Below are positions 8,172 through 15,950 of a stretch of DNA of 25,585 bases, piece by piece. The position numbers were made by a program, and so were the translations under genes. Position 1 is the stretch's first letter; every line of letters starts with the position of its first letter. The notes beneath the pieces are model-generated. The model worked only from the letters and a program-made list of their open reading frames with translations. It did not search any database and was not told where the DNA came from. Source of the DNA: an uncultured Eubacteriales bacterium (lineage in GTDB: Bacteria; Bacillota; Clostridia; UBA1381; UBA9506); NCBI GenBank assembly GCA_900545185.1, contig UQYH01000019.1, positions 1 to 25,585 on the forward strand, written 5' to 3'.

Positions 8172-9860
8172 ATGGCAAGAAAAAGCAAACGAATGATTGC
8201 TGCCGAACAAGCGGCTCCTTTAACCGGTCATATTTATCATGTTGCGGTATATGTAAGGCTATCTGTTGAAGATACATATTATAAAAACGGGACGGATTCT
8301 CTTTCTAATCAAGAAGAAATGGCACGAGACTATCTGAAAGACAAAGCCGATATGAAGCTGTATAAGGTTTATTCGGATAACGGCGAAACAGGCTCTAATT
8401 TTGAACGGCAAGGCTTTCGGGATATGATGTATGATGTTTATAACGGGAAGGTCAATTGCATTATCGTGAAGGATTTATCACGCTTTGGGCGGGAATACAT
8501 CGAAATGGGCGACTATCTTGAGAAAATCTTTCCGCTTATAGGTGTACGGTTTATCGCAATAAACGATCATTATGACAATAATGTGACGTCGTTTGATATT
8601 TCCGTTCCGATTAAGAATATCATTAATACACTGTATGCAAAAGACTTGTCTAAAAAATCTGCGGCAGCGCTTAGAATAAAACAGCAAAGCGGCGCATTTA
8701 TCGGCTCATATGCGGCTTATGGGTATATGAAATCCAAGGAAGATAAACACAAAATAGTGGTTGATGAAGAAACCGCGCCTGTTGTTCAAATGATATTTGA
8801 GTGGAAGGCACAAGGCTTTGGTTACTCGTCAATATGCAGAAAGCTATACGATAGGGGCATTATGCCGCCTTGCCGATACAGATATGATAAAGGCATTATA
8901 AAGGATAAAAAGTATGCCGACAGTGTATTTTGGAGAACGCATACCATCAAAACAATTCTTGAAAATGAAGTATATATCGGCAATATGGTACAAGGCAGAA
9001 GGAAATCACGATTTTTTGACGGTATGGGCGAAATCAAGGTTGATAAACGAGATTGGTCTGTTGTTCAAAACACACATGAACCGATTATATCGCAAGAATT
9101 GTTTGATACGGTTCAAAAACAGCTTACGGCAGCAAGAGAACACTATTATAGCAACCTCGGCAAGTATAACAAGGTAAGCAAGCAAGAAAATATTTTTAAG
9201 AAAAAGGTTGTCTGCGGCGACTGCGGAGCACCTTTAATACGATATAAGAGCGTGAAACCTGAGAACAAGAATATGGTGCATTATTCTTACATTTGTCCAC
9301 ATCATGCTTTATATCCTACACGGTGCGGTTTTTATTCAATTCCTGAGAATGATTTAAAGAAAATTGTGATGGATTCGATTCGAATGCAACAGTCATATCT
9401 GTCTGATATGGACACTATGTTTTTGAACATTGCAAACAATACGGCGGTCAAGAAAAAGCAAGCAAGCCTTACAAGAGCGATACGTGACAGTCTTGCAAAT
9501 ATTTCATATATTAAAACAAGCCGCATCCGTATGGCTTCCGATTTGGCAAAGGGGCTGATCTTTGATGAAGAATTTACTTTTGCCAAAGCCAAAATTGACG
9601 AGCAGCTTCGCACAGAAACCGAAAAGCTTAATGAAACACGAAAAAAGCTTGACAAATTCAATGCAATCATATCGGCATCGAAATGGATTCGTGTATTCAA
9701 GAAATATCACGACGCAAAATTTTTAACGCGGGACATGGTTGAAGCGTTTATCGAAAAAATTATCATATATCCCGATAAGCGCATAGAAATCGTGTGGACG
9801 TACCGTGATAAGCAATCCGAACTGATGTCGCTCATCCGCGGAGGTGAGGCAATTGCCTGA
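8172..9860 (+). CDS. Large serine recombinase 2 of the triple cassette
   Basis: This is a 562-residue serine recombinase. A 20-residue basic N-terminal extension precedes the resolvase domain, whose catalytic serine is in YVRLSVED (Ser31), with the active-site segment VKDLSRFGREY. The Recombinase domain follows at about 185-310. The zinc ribbon starts near residue 345 (VVCGDCGAPL) with further Cys at ICPHH and RCGFY. A coiled coil then leads to the tail IEKIIIYPDKRIEIVWTYRD. AAGGAGG before the ATG overlaps the end of LSR1, and the gene overlaps LSR3 by a few bases. It is clearly diverged from LSR1 and LSR3, so this is not a recent tandem duplication. The three proteins may act as a hetero-oligomer or at different sites; the sequence cannot decide this. 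Confidence 0.95.
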   Translation: MARKSKRMIAAEQAAPLTGHIYHVAVYVRLSVEDTYYKNGTDSLSNQEEMARDYLKDKADMKLYKVYSDNGETGSNFERQGFRDMMYDVYNGKVNCIIVKDLSRFGREYIEMGDYLEKIFPLIGVRFIAINDHYDNNVTSFDISVPIKNIINTLYAKDLSKKSAAALRIKQQSGAFIGSYAAYGYMKSKEDKHKIVVDEETAPVVQMIFEWKAQGFGYSSICRKLYDRGIMPPCRYRYDKGIIKDKKYADSVFWRTHTIKTILENEVYIGNMVQGRRKSRFFDGMGEIKVDKRDWSVVQNTHEPIISQELFDTVQKQLTAAREHYYSNLGKYNKVSKQENIFKKKVVCGDCGAPLIRYKSVKPENKNMVHYSYICPHHALYPTRCGFYSIPENDLKKIVMDSIRMQQSYLSDMDTMFLNIANNTAVKKKQASLTRAIRDSLANISYIKTSRIRMASDLAKGLIFDEEFTFAKAKIDEQLRTETEKLNETRKKLDKFNAIISASKWIRVFKKYHDAKFLTRDMVEAFIEKIIIYPDKRIEIVWTYRDKQSELMSLIRGGEAIA

Positions 9861-11394
9861 GCAATATGTGATTGTGAAATACTTGAGGCTATCATTGGAG
9901 GATGGGGATAAAGAGGAAAGTGACAGTATCGCAAATCAACGAAATCTGCTTGACTATTATATACATCAGATTTTTAAAGACAGAAGTGTTGAAGTGATTG
10001 AAATAACCGATGACGGATATTCCGGTACAAATATGAACCGGCCGGGCATAAAAAGATTGCTTGTTTTAGCAGAAACCAAACAAATAAACTGTGTTATGGT
10101 TAAGGATTTTTCAAGATTTGCAAGAGATTATATTGAAGTCGGACGGTATTCGGAACAAAAATTTCCCGAATGGCAGATACGCTTCATTGCTGTAAATGAC
10201 GGATACGACAGCAATGATTTTCGCGGCATGACGGGCGGCATTCATATGGCTTTAAAAAGCATTGTGTATACCATGTATAGCCGCGATTTATCCGAAAAAG
10301 TAAAAAGCGCAAGAAAAGTATTGGAAAAGCAGGGGAAGTATTTTGCGCCGTACGCTTTTTACGGATATAATAAATCGCCCGATGATACACACAAGCTTAT
10401 GATTGATCCCATTGCCGCAGAGGTTGTTAAGAAAATATTTGCATTAAGAGCATCAGGTACGGGCACCAAGGAAATTGCGTATATTCTGAATGAGGATCAA
10501 ATTCCGGCACCATCGGCATATAAAAAGATGTGTGATTCGTGCATGAGAGATTGGAATACGGTATGCGATGATTGCAATTGGAGCGCCGGAGGTGTGAACC
10601 GTATCCTTCGGGATGAACGTTATACCGGTAAGCTGATCGCTCACAAATCGGAACGCGTGGCGGTCGGCAGTTCAAAAACACGTTTGGTCGAGCCTGCAAA
10701 AAGAATTGTTGTCGAACATACGCATGAAGCTATTATTTCAAAGGAATTGTTTCAATCGGTGCAAGGCATGAGGGGAAAAAGGAGGTCTGTACAAAAAGAT
10801 AACTCTTTTGCAACAGGTTTGGTGCATTGCGGTGCGTGCAGGCACATCATGCGCACATCTTATTCATTGGCAAAAGGCAAAAGCTTTCGGTGCAAGTATA
10901 AAGATTTTACGGCAGAGAATCATTGTTTTAAGGAAAGTATCTGTGAGGGTGACTTAATCACCGTTTTAAAAAGGCTCACGACAACAGAGCTTGAAAAAAC
11001 GGTTGATATTGACAAGGCGCAGAAAAAAGCCGATACGCTTATGCAGAAACATAAAAAAGCGATACAAATGCTTCAAAATGATGCAGACAGTGAGAAGAAA
11101 AGGAAATTGACGGAATACATAAGACTCACCAAAAATGAAATCTCAGAAGAAAAATTTATCAGAAACCGAGCAGAAATTGATAAACGGATAGAGCGATTGA
11201 ATCAAAAAATACAAGCAATCCTGCATCAAAGCATAGCGGAGGCTGATATTTCGGTTTTAAATCTTTTCGGCCAATTTGTTGCTGCCGACAGTATGGACAG
11301 TGACAGGATTCGAGATTTGGTTAAAGCAATTTATGTTTACAATGACCGAAGAATTGAAGTCGTGTGGAATTTTAGGGATACTTTCAGCCTGTGA
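9853..11394 (+). CDS. Large serine recombinase 3 of the triple cassette (TTG start)
   Basis: This is about 513 residues from a TTG at 9853, chosen because GGAGGTGA (9840-9847) sits five bases upstream; a GTG at 9844 overlaps that ribosome site and is less likely. The protein begins MPEQYVIVKYLRLSLEDGD, with catalytic Ser14 and the segment VKDFSRFARDY. The Recombinase domain is about 150-285. The zinc ribbon (VHCGACRHIM, near 323) has fewer obvious later Cys ligands than LSR2. A coiled coil and the tail IYVYNDRRIEVVWNFRD follow. Its start overlaps the stop of LSR2 (9858-9860), which implies coupled translation of all three recombinases. The opening segment of LSR3 shares SLEDGDKEES wording with LSR1, so these two are the closer pair. 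Confidence 0.94.
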   Translation: MPEQYVIVKYLRLSLEDGDKEESDSIANQRNLLDYYIHQIFKDRSVEVIEITDDGYSGTNMNRPGIKRLLVLAETKQINCVMVKDFSRFARDYIEVGRYSEQKFPEWQIRFIAVNDGYDSNDFRGMTGGIHMALKSIVYTMYSRDLSEKVKSARKVLEKQGKYFAPYAFYGYNKSPDDTHKLMIDPIAAEVVKKIFALRASGTGTKEIAYILNEDQIPAPSAYKKMCDSCMRDWNTVCDDCNWSAGGVNRILRDERYTGKLIAHKSERVAVGSSKTRLVEPAKRIVVEHTHEAIISKELFQSVQGMRGKRRSVQKDNSFATGLVHCGACRHIMRTSYSLAKGKSFRCKYKDFTAENHCFKESICEGDLITVLKRLTTTELEKTVDIDKAQKKADTLMQKHKKAIQMLQNDADSEKKRKLTEYIRLTKNEISEEKFIRNRAEIDKRIERLNQKIQAILHQSIAEADISVLNLFGQFVAADSMDSDRIRDLVKAIYVYNDRRIEVVWNFRDTFSL

Positions 11395-11405
11395 CGTTTA
11401 CGCAT

Positions 11406-11443
11406 GAAATACACAAGAGCAAAATTTAGCTTTTGTGCATTTC
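11406..11443 (+). terminator. Strong hairpin after the recombinase operon
   Basis: Arms 11406-11420 and 11429-11443 pair over 15 positions with one mismatch and one G-T pair, around an 8-base A/T loop. It lies 11 bases after the LSR3 stop. A run of eight T occurs only about 25 bases further on, so this is not a textbook terminator. It may end the operon, protect the mRNA, or be part of the element end. Confidence 0.5.
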
Positions 11444-11478
11444 GGAGAAAGTCAAAAGAGAAAGATTTTTTTTGTTCC

Positions 11479-11496
11479 CTTATCTGACAAGATAAG
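11479..11496. repeat. Perfect 7-bp inverted repeat at the right cassette edge
   Basis: CTTATCT and AGATAAG flank GACA with full complementarity. It ends exactly where the coding sequence of the truncated fourth recombinase begins (11496). It is a candidate recombinase-binding arm or a short RNA hairpin. Confidence 0.6.
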
Positions 11497-12851
11497 ATGA
11501 CGGGTGGAGCGGACTCAGCTTTGACCGTCCCGGTTTTAAAGAGCTGCTTTTTATGATTGAGCATAAGCAGATTGATACGGTGATCACAAAGGATTTATCT
11601 CGCTTAGGGCGCGATTACATACAGACCGGTTACTATTTGGAGCACTTTTTTCCCTTGCACAACATACGTTACATTGCCGTAAGTGACGGCATAGATACGG
11701 GGGCGAAGCATCCTACGGATGATTTAAGTCCGCTGCGTGCTGTTTTTAACGATATGTATGCAAAAGACATCAGTAAAAAGGTTCGGGCGGCGCTGACGGC
11801 AAAAAAGAAAAACGGCCAGTTTATCGGCAGCCGTGCGCCGTACGGCTACCGAAAGGATCCGCAAAACCATAACCGACTGCTTTTGGACGCGCCTGCGGCA
11901 GCCGTTGTGCGGCGTATTTTTCATGAGTTTATAAGCGGTCTGTCTCTTGCGGAAATTTGTGACGGCCTTACCGGGGAGAAAATTGACGCACCGGCCGTAT
12001 ATGCAGGGTATGGGCATAATACGGCCTGGAACATCGGCACGGTGCGCCGTATTGTCTCTAATCCTACGTATGCCGGGCATTTGTGCCAAAACAGAAGTCG
12101 GAAAATCAGCTATAAGCTGCAAAAGAAAACAGATTTGCCGCCGAGTGAATGGATTATAACATCGAATACGCATGCGCCCGTTGTTTCTTGGAGTGTTTTT
12201 GAATGTGCCCGAAAGCGGCTTGAGCAGACGGGGTATCAAAAGCAAAAACGCGGCGGCAGCACACATAACTTAAGCGGATATGTTTTTTGCGCGGATTGCG
12301 GAAAGCCGATGACCTTTGTACAGGAATCGGAGAAGCGCTGTTATTTGGTATGCAGCGGATGGAAGCGACCCAAGGAAAAACGAACCTGTGCGCGGTCGCA
12401 CTGCATCCGTGAAGATGCTGTGGAAAGAGCCGTGACGGATGGAGTGCGGCGCTGTCTTGACACCGTTTCGGTGGGGAAGCTTGCACAGCTATGCAAACAG
12501 AAGGAAGCAGAGGGAGAAGATAGCGTCATACAGAATGAAACGGAAAAAAATATACGAAAATGCCGGGATGTAGCTTTGCAGCTATATAAAGACAGGGCAG
12601 AGGGAAAAATCAGCGAAGAAAGCTTCGGCGCGTTATTATCCTCCCTTGAAGCAGAACGAAAGATATACGAAAACGAAAGAGAAAGGCAACTAAAAGCATC
12701 GGCAGATAAGCTGCAGAAACGGGCAGAACGACTTTTGCATTGTAATGATGATACTTTGCCGCTGCTGCTGAGAATACTCATTGATACAATCGAAATCGGT
12801 TCGGAGAAAGACATCAAAATCCGCTTTACATGTAAATCCCCCTATGTGTAG
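11496..12851 (+). pseudogene. Fourth large serine recombinase, N-terminus missing
   Basis: The frame is open from 11496, just after an in-frame TAA at 11493, to the TAG at 12849. It begins DDGWSGLSFDRPGFKELLF, which aligns with DDGFTGSNFERPSF of LSR1. The preceding ~65 residues, including the catalytic serine, are lost. An internal ATG at 11553 would give 432 residues, still without the serine. The rest is well kept: VITKDLSRLGRDY, a Recombinase domain, a zinc ribbon (FCADCGKPM with later Cys), a coiled coil, and a tail TIEIGSEKDIKIRF. By eye it is richer in G+C than the three upstream recombinases, suggesting a separate origin. It should not be catalytically active alone; DNA binding could remain. 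Confidence 0.88.
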
Positions 12852-12872
12852 CACATAGGGGGGGGATTTACA
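12831..12872. repeat. Long imperfect inverted repeat around the LSR4 stop codon
   Basis: The left arm TGTAAATCCCCCTATGTG (12831-12848) and the right arm CACATA-G8-ATTTACA (12852-12872) are complementary except for three extra G. They are separated only by the TAG stop codon. The left arm encodes the last residues of LSR4. The right arm lies between this gene and the convergent nadE. There is no T-run on either side, so a classical terminator is unlikely, though a strong hairpin would form on both transcripts. Confidence 0.85.
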
Positions 12873-12879
12873 CAAGCTA

Positions 12880-14796
12880 TTACATATCCGTTTCATGCAG
12901 CCACAGCGCAGCGGAAGCATCGGACGGCATACGGAAGTCGGCACGCGGTGAAAGCGTAACCGAACCGATTTTCGGCCCGTCGGGCAGGCACGAACGCTTG
13001 AATTGGTTTTGAAAAAAGCGTTTGATAAACGTGCGCAGAACATCGGTTATATGCGCCTTATCATATTTGCCCTTAAACGCATGACAAGCCAAGAACAGAA
13101 TTTTGGCAGGCGTATAACCGAAACGAAGGAAGTAGTATAAGAAAAAGTCGTGCAGAATATAATCGCCTAAAATTTCCTCGGTTTTCTGTGCAATTTCGCC
13201 ATCGTCATCCATCGGCAAAAGTTCGGGGGAGACAGGCGTTTCCAGCACGTCTTGGAGTGTTGCCCGGATTTCTTCGTTTTGGCTGTCGCGGCCGATCCAG
13301 TCCACCAAATGGCGCACCAGTGTTTTGGGAACACCGGCATTGACACCGTACATGGAAATATGATCACCTGCATAGGTTGCCCAGCCCAAGGCAAGCTCAG
13401 ATAAATCACCCGTGCCGATGACCATGCCGCCGGCCTGGTTTGCCAAATCCATTAAAATCTGCGTCCGTTCGCGTGCCTGCGTGTTTTCGTACGTCACATC
13501 CGTTACGCTTGGGTCGTGGCCGATGTCTTTAAAATGCTGCAAGCAGGCATCCTTAATGCGGATTTCGCGTATGGTCGTACCCAACAGCTGCATAAGCTTT
13601 TGCGCGTTTTGCAGGGTGCGTCCCGTTGTGCCGAAGCCGGGCATGGTGACGGCCAAAATGTCGGTTCTCGGCTTTTTTAATATGTCCATGGCGCGTGCGG
13701 TAATCAGCAGTGCCAATGTCGAATCCAAGCCGCCGGAAATGCCGATAACGGCTGTTTTTGCCCCTGTATGGCGCAGTCGTTTGGCCAGTGCGGTTGACAG
13801 GATGTTATAAATTTCTTCAAATCGCAAATCACGGTTCACGCCGGGGGCCGGAATAAAGGGCTGCGGCGAAAAACGGCGTGTTAAGGCAAAATCCTTTGCG
13901 GAAAAGGGTGCAAAGGATACCTCGTTTGGCAGCACGCTTTCACGCTCTGCCATAAAGGTATTGGAACGTCTCCTGTCTGCACGGATGCGGCCTAAGTCAA
14001 TATCGGTATAATATATAGCGCTTTCAAACGAAAGATTTTGTTCGTCCAGTAAAACGGCTCCGTTTTCGGCCGTTAAAACATGGCCGCAATAGACTGTGTC
14101 GGTTGTGCTTTCGCCTGCGCCGGCCGATGTATATACATAAGCACAGTGTGACGAAAAAGAGCGCTGCTGTACCAGAAGCCGCCGATATTTTTGCTTGCCG
14201 ATGACGGCATTGCTGGCAGAAAGATTCAGTATAATTTCCGCACCTGCTCTTGTCAGATCGGCCGAAGGCGGTGCGCTGACCCATAAATCCTCACAAATTT
14301 CTACGGCGAGCTTAACCTGGCCGTTTGTAAAAATTTGTGTACCGAACGGTACGGCTTGTCCGCAAAGCGTAACGGTTGTTCTTTTGGCATCCTGTGCGGC
14401 AAAAAACCAACGCTGTTCGTAAAATTCGCCGTAATTCGGCAGATATGCTTTGGGAACAACCCCTAAAATGATACCGTTTTGCAAAAGAACCGCACAATTA
14501 TACAGATGCTGACCGTCTGAAACGGGCAGCCCGACGGCAATTAAAATTTGGGTGCCGGCCGATGCGGCCAAAATGCCGGAAAGGGCATGCTCGGCGCCTT
14601 GAATTAGTGCATCGTTCATAAATAAATCGGCGCAGGAATAACCGGTCACGGAAAGCTCCGGGAACAGAATGACATCTGCCTGTGCGTCGGCGGCTTTGCC
14701 GATCAGGCGAATGATTTCCGCTGCGTTGTATGCAGGATCGGCAACCTTCAGTTCCGGCACGGCAGAGGCTACCTTGATAAAGCTGAATTGATTCAT
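12880..14796 (-). CDS. nadE: Glutamine-dependent NAD+ synthase
   Basis: This 638-residue enzyme makes NAD+ from nicotinate adenine dinucleotide, ATP and glutamine, the last step of NAD synthesis. The N-terminal nitrilase-type glutaminase domain shows the catalytic triad: Glu47 in FPELSVTGYS, Lys116 in VPKAYLPNYGEFYE, and Cys168 in EICEDLW. The C-terminal synthetase domain has the PP-loop IGISGGLDST (about 351-360) and further conserved segments such as GTGDLSELALGW. The start at 14796 (MNQFSFIKVAS) has GGAG about eight bases upstream. An in-frame extension to 14895 has no homology and is rejected. The length is normal for the large bacterial type. It has its own promoter at 14903-14930 and is convergent with LSR4. 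Confidence 0.97.
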   Translation of the reverse strand: MNQFSFIKVASAVPELKVADPAYNAAEIIRLIGKAADAQADVILFPELSVTGYSCADLFMNDALIQGAEHALSGILAASAGTQILIAVGLPVSDGQHLYNCAVLLQNGIILGVVPKAYLPNYGEFYEQRWFFAAQDAKRTTVTLCGQAVPFGTQIFTNGQVKLAVEICEDLWVSAPPSADLTRAGAEIILNLSASNAVIGKQKYRRLLVQQRSFSSHCAYVYTSAGAGESTTDTVYCGHVLTAENGAVLLDEQNLSFESAIYYTDIDLGRIRADRRRSNTFMAERESVLPNEVSFAPFSAKDFALTRRFSPQPFIPAPGVNRDLRFEEIYNILSTALAKRLRHTGAKTAVIGISGGLDSTLALLITARAMDILKKPRTDILAVTMPGFGTTGRTLQNAQKLMQLLGTTIREIRIKDACLQHFKDIGHDPSVTDVTYENTQARERTQILMDLANQAGGMVIGTGDLSELALGWATYAGDHISMYGVNAGVPKTLVRHLVDWIGRDSQNEEIRATLQDVLETPVSPELLPMDDDGEIAQKTEEILGDYILHDFFLYYFLRFGYTPAKILFLACHAFKGKYDKAHITDVLRTFIKRFFQNQFKRSCLPDGPKIGSVTLSPRADFRMPSDASAALWLHETDM

Positions 14797-14865
14797 ACAT
14801 ATCACTCCATTGTCTTTTATGCAATTTATAAGTCTTACGGTAAGGATTCGCAAAACACATCGGAA

Positions 14866-14886
14866 CAAAAGCCGATTAGGCTTTTG
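14866..14886 (-). promoter_or_regulatory. Stem-loop in the nadE leader
   Basis: CAAAAGCC (14866-14873) and GGCTTTTG (14879-14886) form a perfect 8-bp stem with a 5-base loop. It begins about 10 bases after the predicted nadE transcription start and contains the dpaA stop codon. It could weakly terminate dpaA reading or stabilise the nadE mRNA 5' end. No known riboswitch pattern was recognised. Confidence 0.4.
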
Positions 14887-15715
14887 AACTAACACTGTGT
14901 TTATTATACCACATTTTACTCTTATGTGAACATTTTTCTTTTAAAAATGCAAAAAAATTATCCAAAATATCATCCGCCCCGCCGGGTTTTGAAGCAAGGT
15001 CAATCAAAAGCACATCTTTTGCAGCCGATGCAAGGGTGTTTTCGTCAAATAAAAGAGCCGGAACGGTGTTAAAAACAATTTGAAAATCGGATATAACATC
15101 GGGGATGTCTTTTGTATGTACCGCGGTATAGCCAAAGGCAGAAATCGTACTTAAATCGCTGAAGCGTCTGGCGGCAACCGTCACGTGTGCGCCCAACCCC
15201 TGTAAAAAGTGTGCCAGAATTTTAGAAATCCGTCCGAATCCCGTTACAAGGCAATTTGCACCGTTTAAGGTAAACGGCGTTTCACGCAGGGCAATTTCAA
15301 TAGCGCCTTCTGCCGTGGGGACGGCGTTGGCGGCCGCAAATTCGTCTCGCTTTGCGTAATCAACATAAGGAAGGGTAGCTTGCTCCAGCATTTCGCACAG
15401 CTCCTGCGGCAGCTTGCCGCCGAACAGCATTTGATCTGCCGTTATATGCCGAATGACATCGCCGGCAAAGATTGTTCCGTCGTATAAGGGTGTGCGCAGC
15501 AGGCCGTTACCTTCTGAAACGGGAAGCGGCAGCACAATGTATCGGCTGCAGGCTGCGGCTTCGCGGAGATTTTCACAAAGGCTTGCCTGCTGCGGAATAT
15601 TTTGCGAAGCATTAAAGCCAAACATGTGAACCTCCATACCCAAACGGCACAGCTGTGATGCAACAGCCAGGTTTCTTGCGTCTCCGCCTATTATTGAAAA
15701 ACTATTTCGCTTCAT
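14876..15715 (-). CDS. dpaA: Dipicolinate synthase subunit A, C-terminus lost
   Basis: This 279-residue protein is recognisably DpaA (SpoVFA), the dehydrogenase-like subunit that, with DpaB, makes dipicolinate for the spore core. The N-terminus MKRNSFSIIGGDARNLAVASQL and a Rossmann segment LVTGFGRISKILAHFLQGLGAHV are typical. Homology runs to LLIDLASKPGG (about residue 246). The usual continuation, with a PG(K/I)VAPxTAG motif before the end, is absent. Instead there is an unrelated A/T-rich tail, DDILDNFFAFLKEKCSHKSK and more. No dpaB follows; nadE does. The start has AAAGGAG eight bases upstream. A sigma-K-like promoter lies just upstream, but the product is probably not functional. The alternative reading is a divergent C-terminus. 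Confidence 0.85.
   Translation of the reverse strand: MKRNSFSIIGGDARNLAVASQLCRLGMEVHMFGFNASQNIPQQASLCENLREAAACSRYIVLPLPVSEGNGLLRTPLYDGTIFAGDVIRHITADQMLFGGKLPQELCEMLEQATLPYVDYAKRDEFAAANAVPTAEGAIEIALRETPFTLNGANCLVTGFGRISKILAHFLQGLGAHVTVAARRFSDLSTISAFGYTAVHTKDIPDVISDFQIVFNTVPALLFDENTLASAAKDVLLIDLASKPGGADDILDNFFAFLKEKCSHKSKMWYNKHSVSSKA
14903..14930 (-). promoter_or_regulatory. Sigma-A promoter for nadE
   Basis: Read on the minus strand, TTCACA (14925-14930) and TATAAT (14903-14908) are 16 bases apart, near the sigma-A consensus. The predicted start is near 14896, giving a leader of about 100 bases before the nadE ATG. The promoter lies within the aberrant 3' end of dpaA. Confidence 0.8.
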
Positions 15716-15748
15716 GGTGTGCTCCTTTACATCCAGAACTTCATATTA

Positions 15749-15776
15749 CATAGTATGATAAAAGGTGCAAAGCAGT
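15749..15776 (-). promoter_or_regulatory. Possible sigma-K promoter for dpaA
   Basis: On the minus strand, GCAC is followed after 17 bases by CATACTATG, close to the sigma-K pattern AC-N16/17-CATANNNTA. Bacillus spoVFA is controlled by sigma-K, so a promoter of this type is expected. The motif is short and could occur by chance. The ribosome site for dpaA follows about 25 bases downstream. Confidence 0.35.
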
Positions 15777-15857
15777 GCGTATTTTTTTAAGGCGCAACAT
15801 TTAGTGCCTTTATCATGGATTTTAACGGTATTTTGCGGTTTTTGTTTGAATTACCAC

Positions 15858-15886
15858 TTGCCAAATGCGTTGCATTGTGATACAAT
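15858..15886 (+). promoter_or_regulatory. Sigma-A promoter for the lipoprotein-recJ transcript
   Basis: TTGCCA (15858-15863) and TACAAT (15881-15886) are 17 bases apart, with a TG two bases before the -10 box. It faces away from dpaA. It probably drives the lipoprotein gene and, by read-through, recJ and rel. The rest of the 235-base divergent gap (15716-15950) shows only the dpaA promoter region and a weak hairpin at 15789-15810. Confidence 0.75.
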
Positions 15887-15950
15887 TAAATATGTTGTTT
15901 TATAAAAAATAATAGCTTTTGCGGACCGGTATTCAAGGGGGATGGTCATA

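Larger units (their letters stand above)
6269..11504 (+). mobile_element. Candidate minimal serine-recombinase element bounded by ATGACGGG
   Basis: The block holds the small DUF6870-like gene and three intact serine recombinases, with no cargo. The octamer ATGACGGG occurs at 6269-6276 and 11497-11504, extending to 10 of 11 matching bases (final triplets AGG and TGG). On the outer side of the left copy is a small inverted repeat, TTTCAT-AGG-ATGAAA (6255-6269). Just inside the right copy is another, CTTATCT-GACA-AGATAAG (11479-11496). Direct repeats of a short core are what LSR integration leaves, and a GA dinucleotide is the known crossover in Tn4451/Tn5397-type elements; ATGACGGG contains a GA. 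The match is short, so the boundaries are tentative. Confidence 0.4.

Noticed and set aside
12341..12817. Ser-rich minus-strand ORF opposite LSR4
   Set aside because: It is the complement of coiled-coil codons of the recombinase; low complexity and no start signal.
12831..12872. Intrinsic terminator for LSR4 or nadE
   Set aside because: The stem is strong, but neither strand has a T-run after it, so it is recorded as an inverted repeat only.
14797..14895. N-terminal extension of nadE
   Set aside because: The added 33 residues (MLVQKPNRLL...) have no homology, lie across the promoter and leader, and a good ribosome site precedes the Met at 14796.
15789..15810. Terminator-like hairpin between dpaA and the lipoprotein gene
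   Set aside because: The stem is 7 bp with a mismatch, and the T-run is on the wrong side for the plus strand; no transcript is expected to end here.
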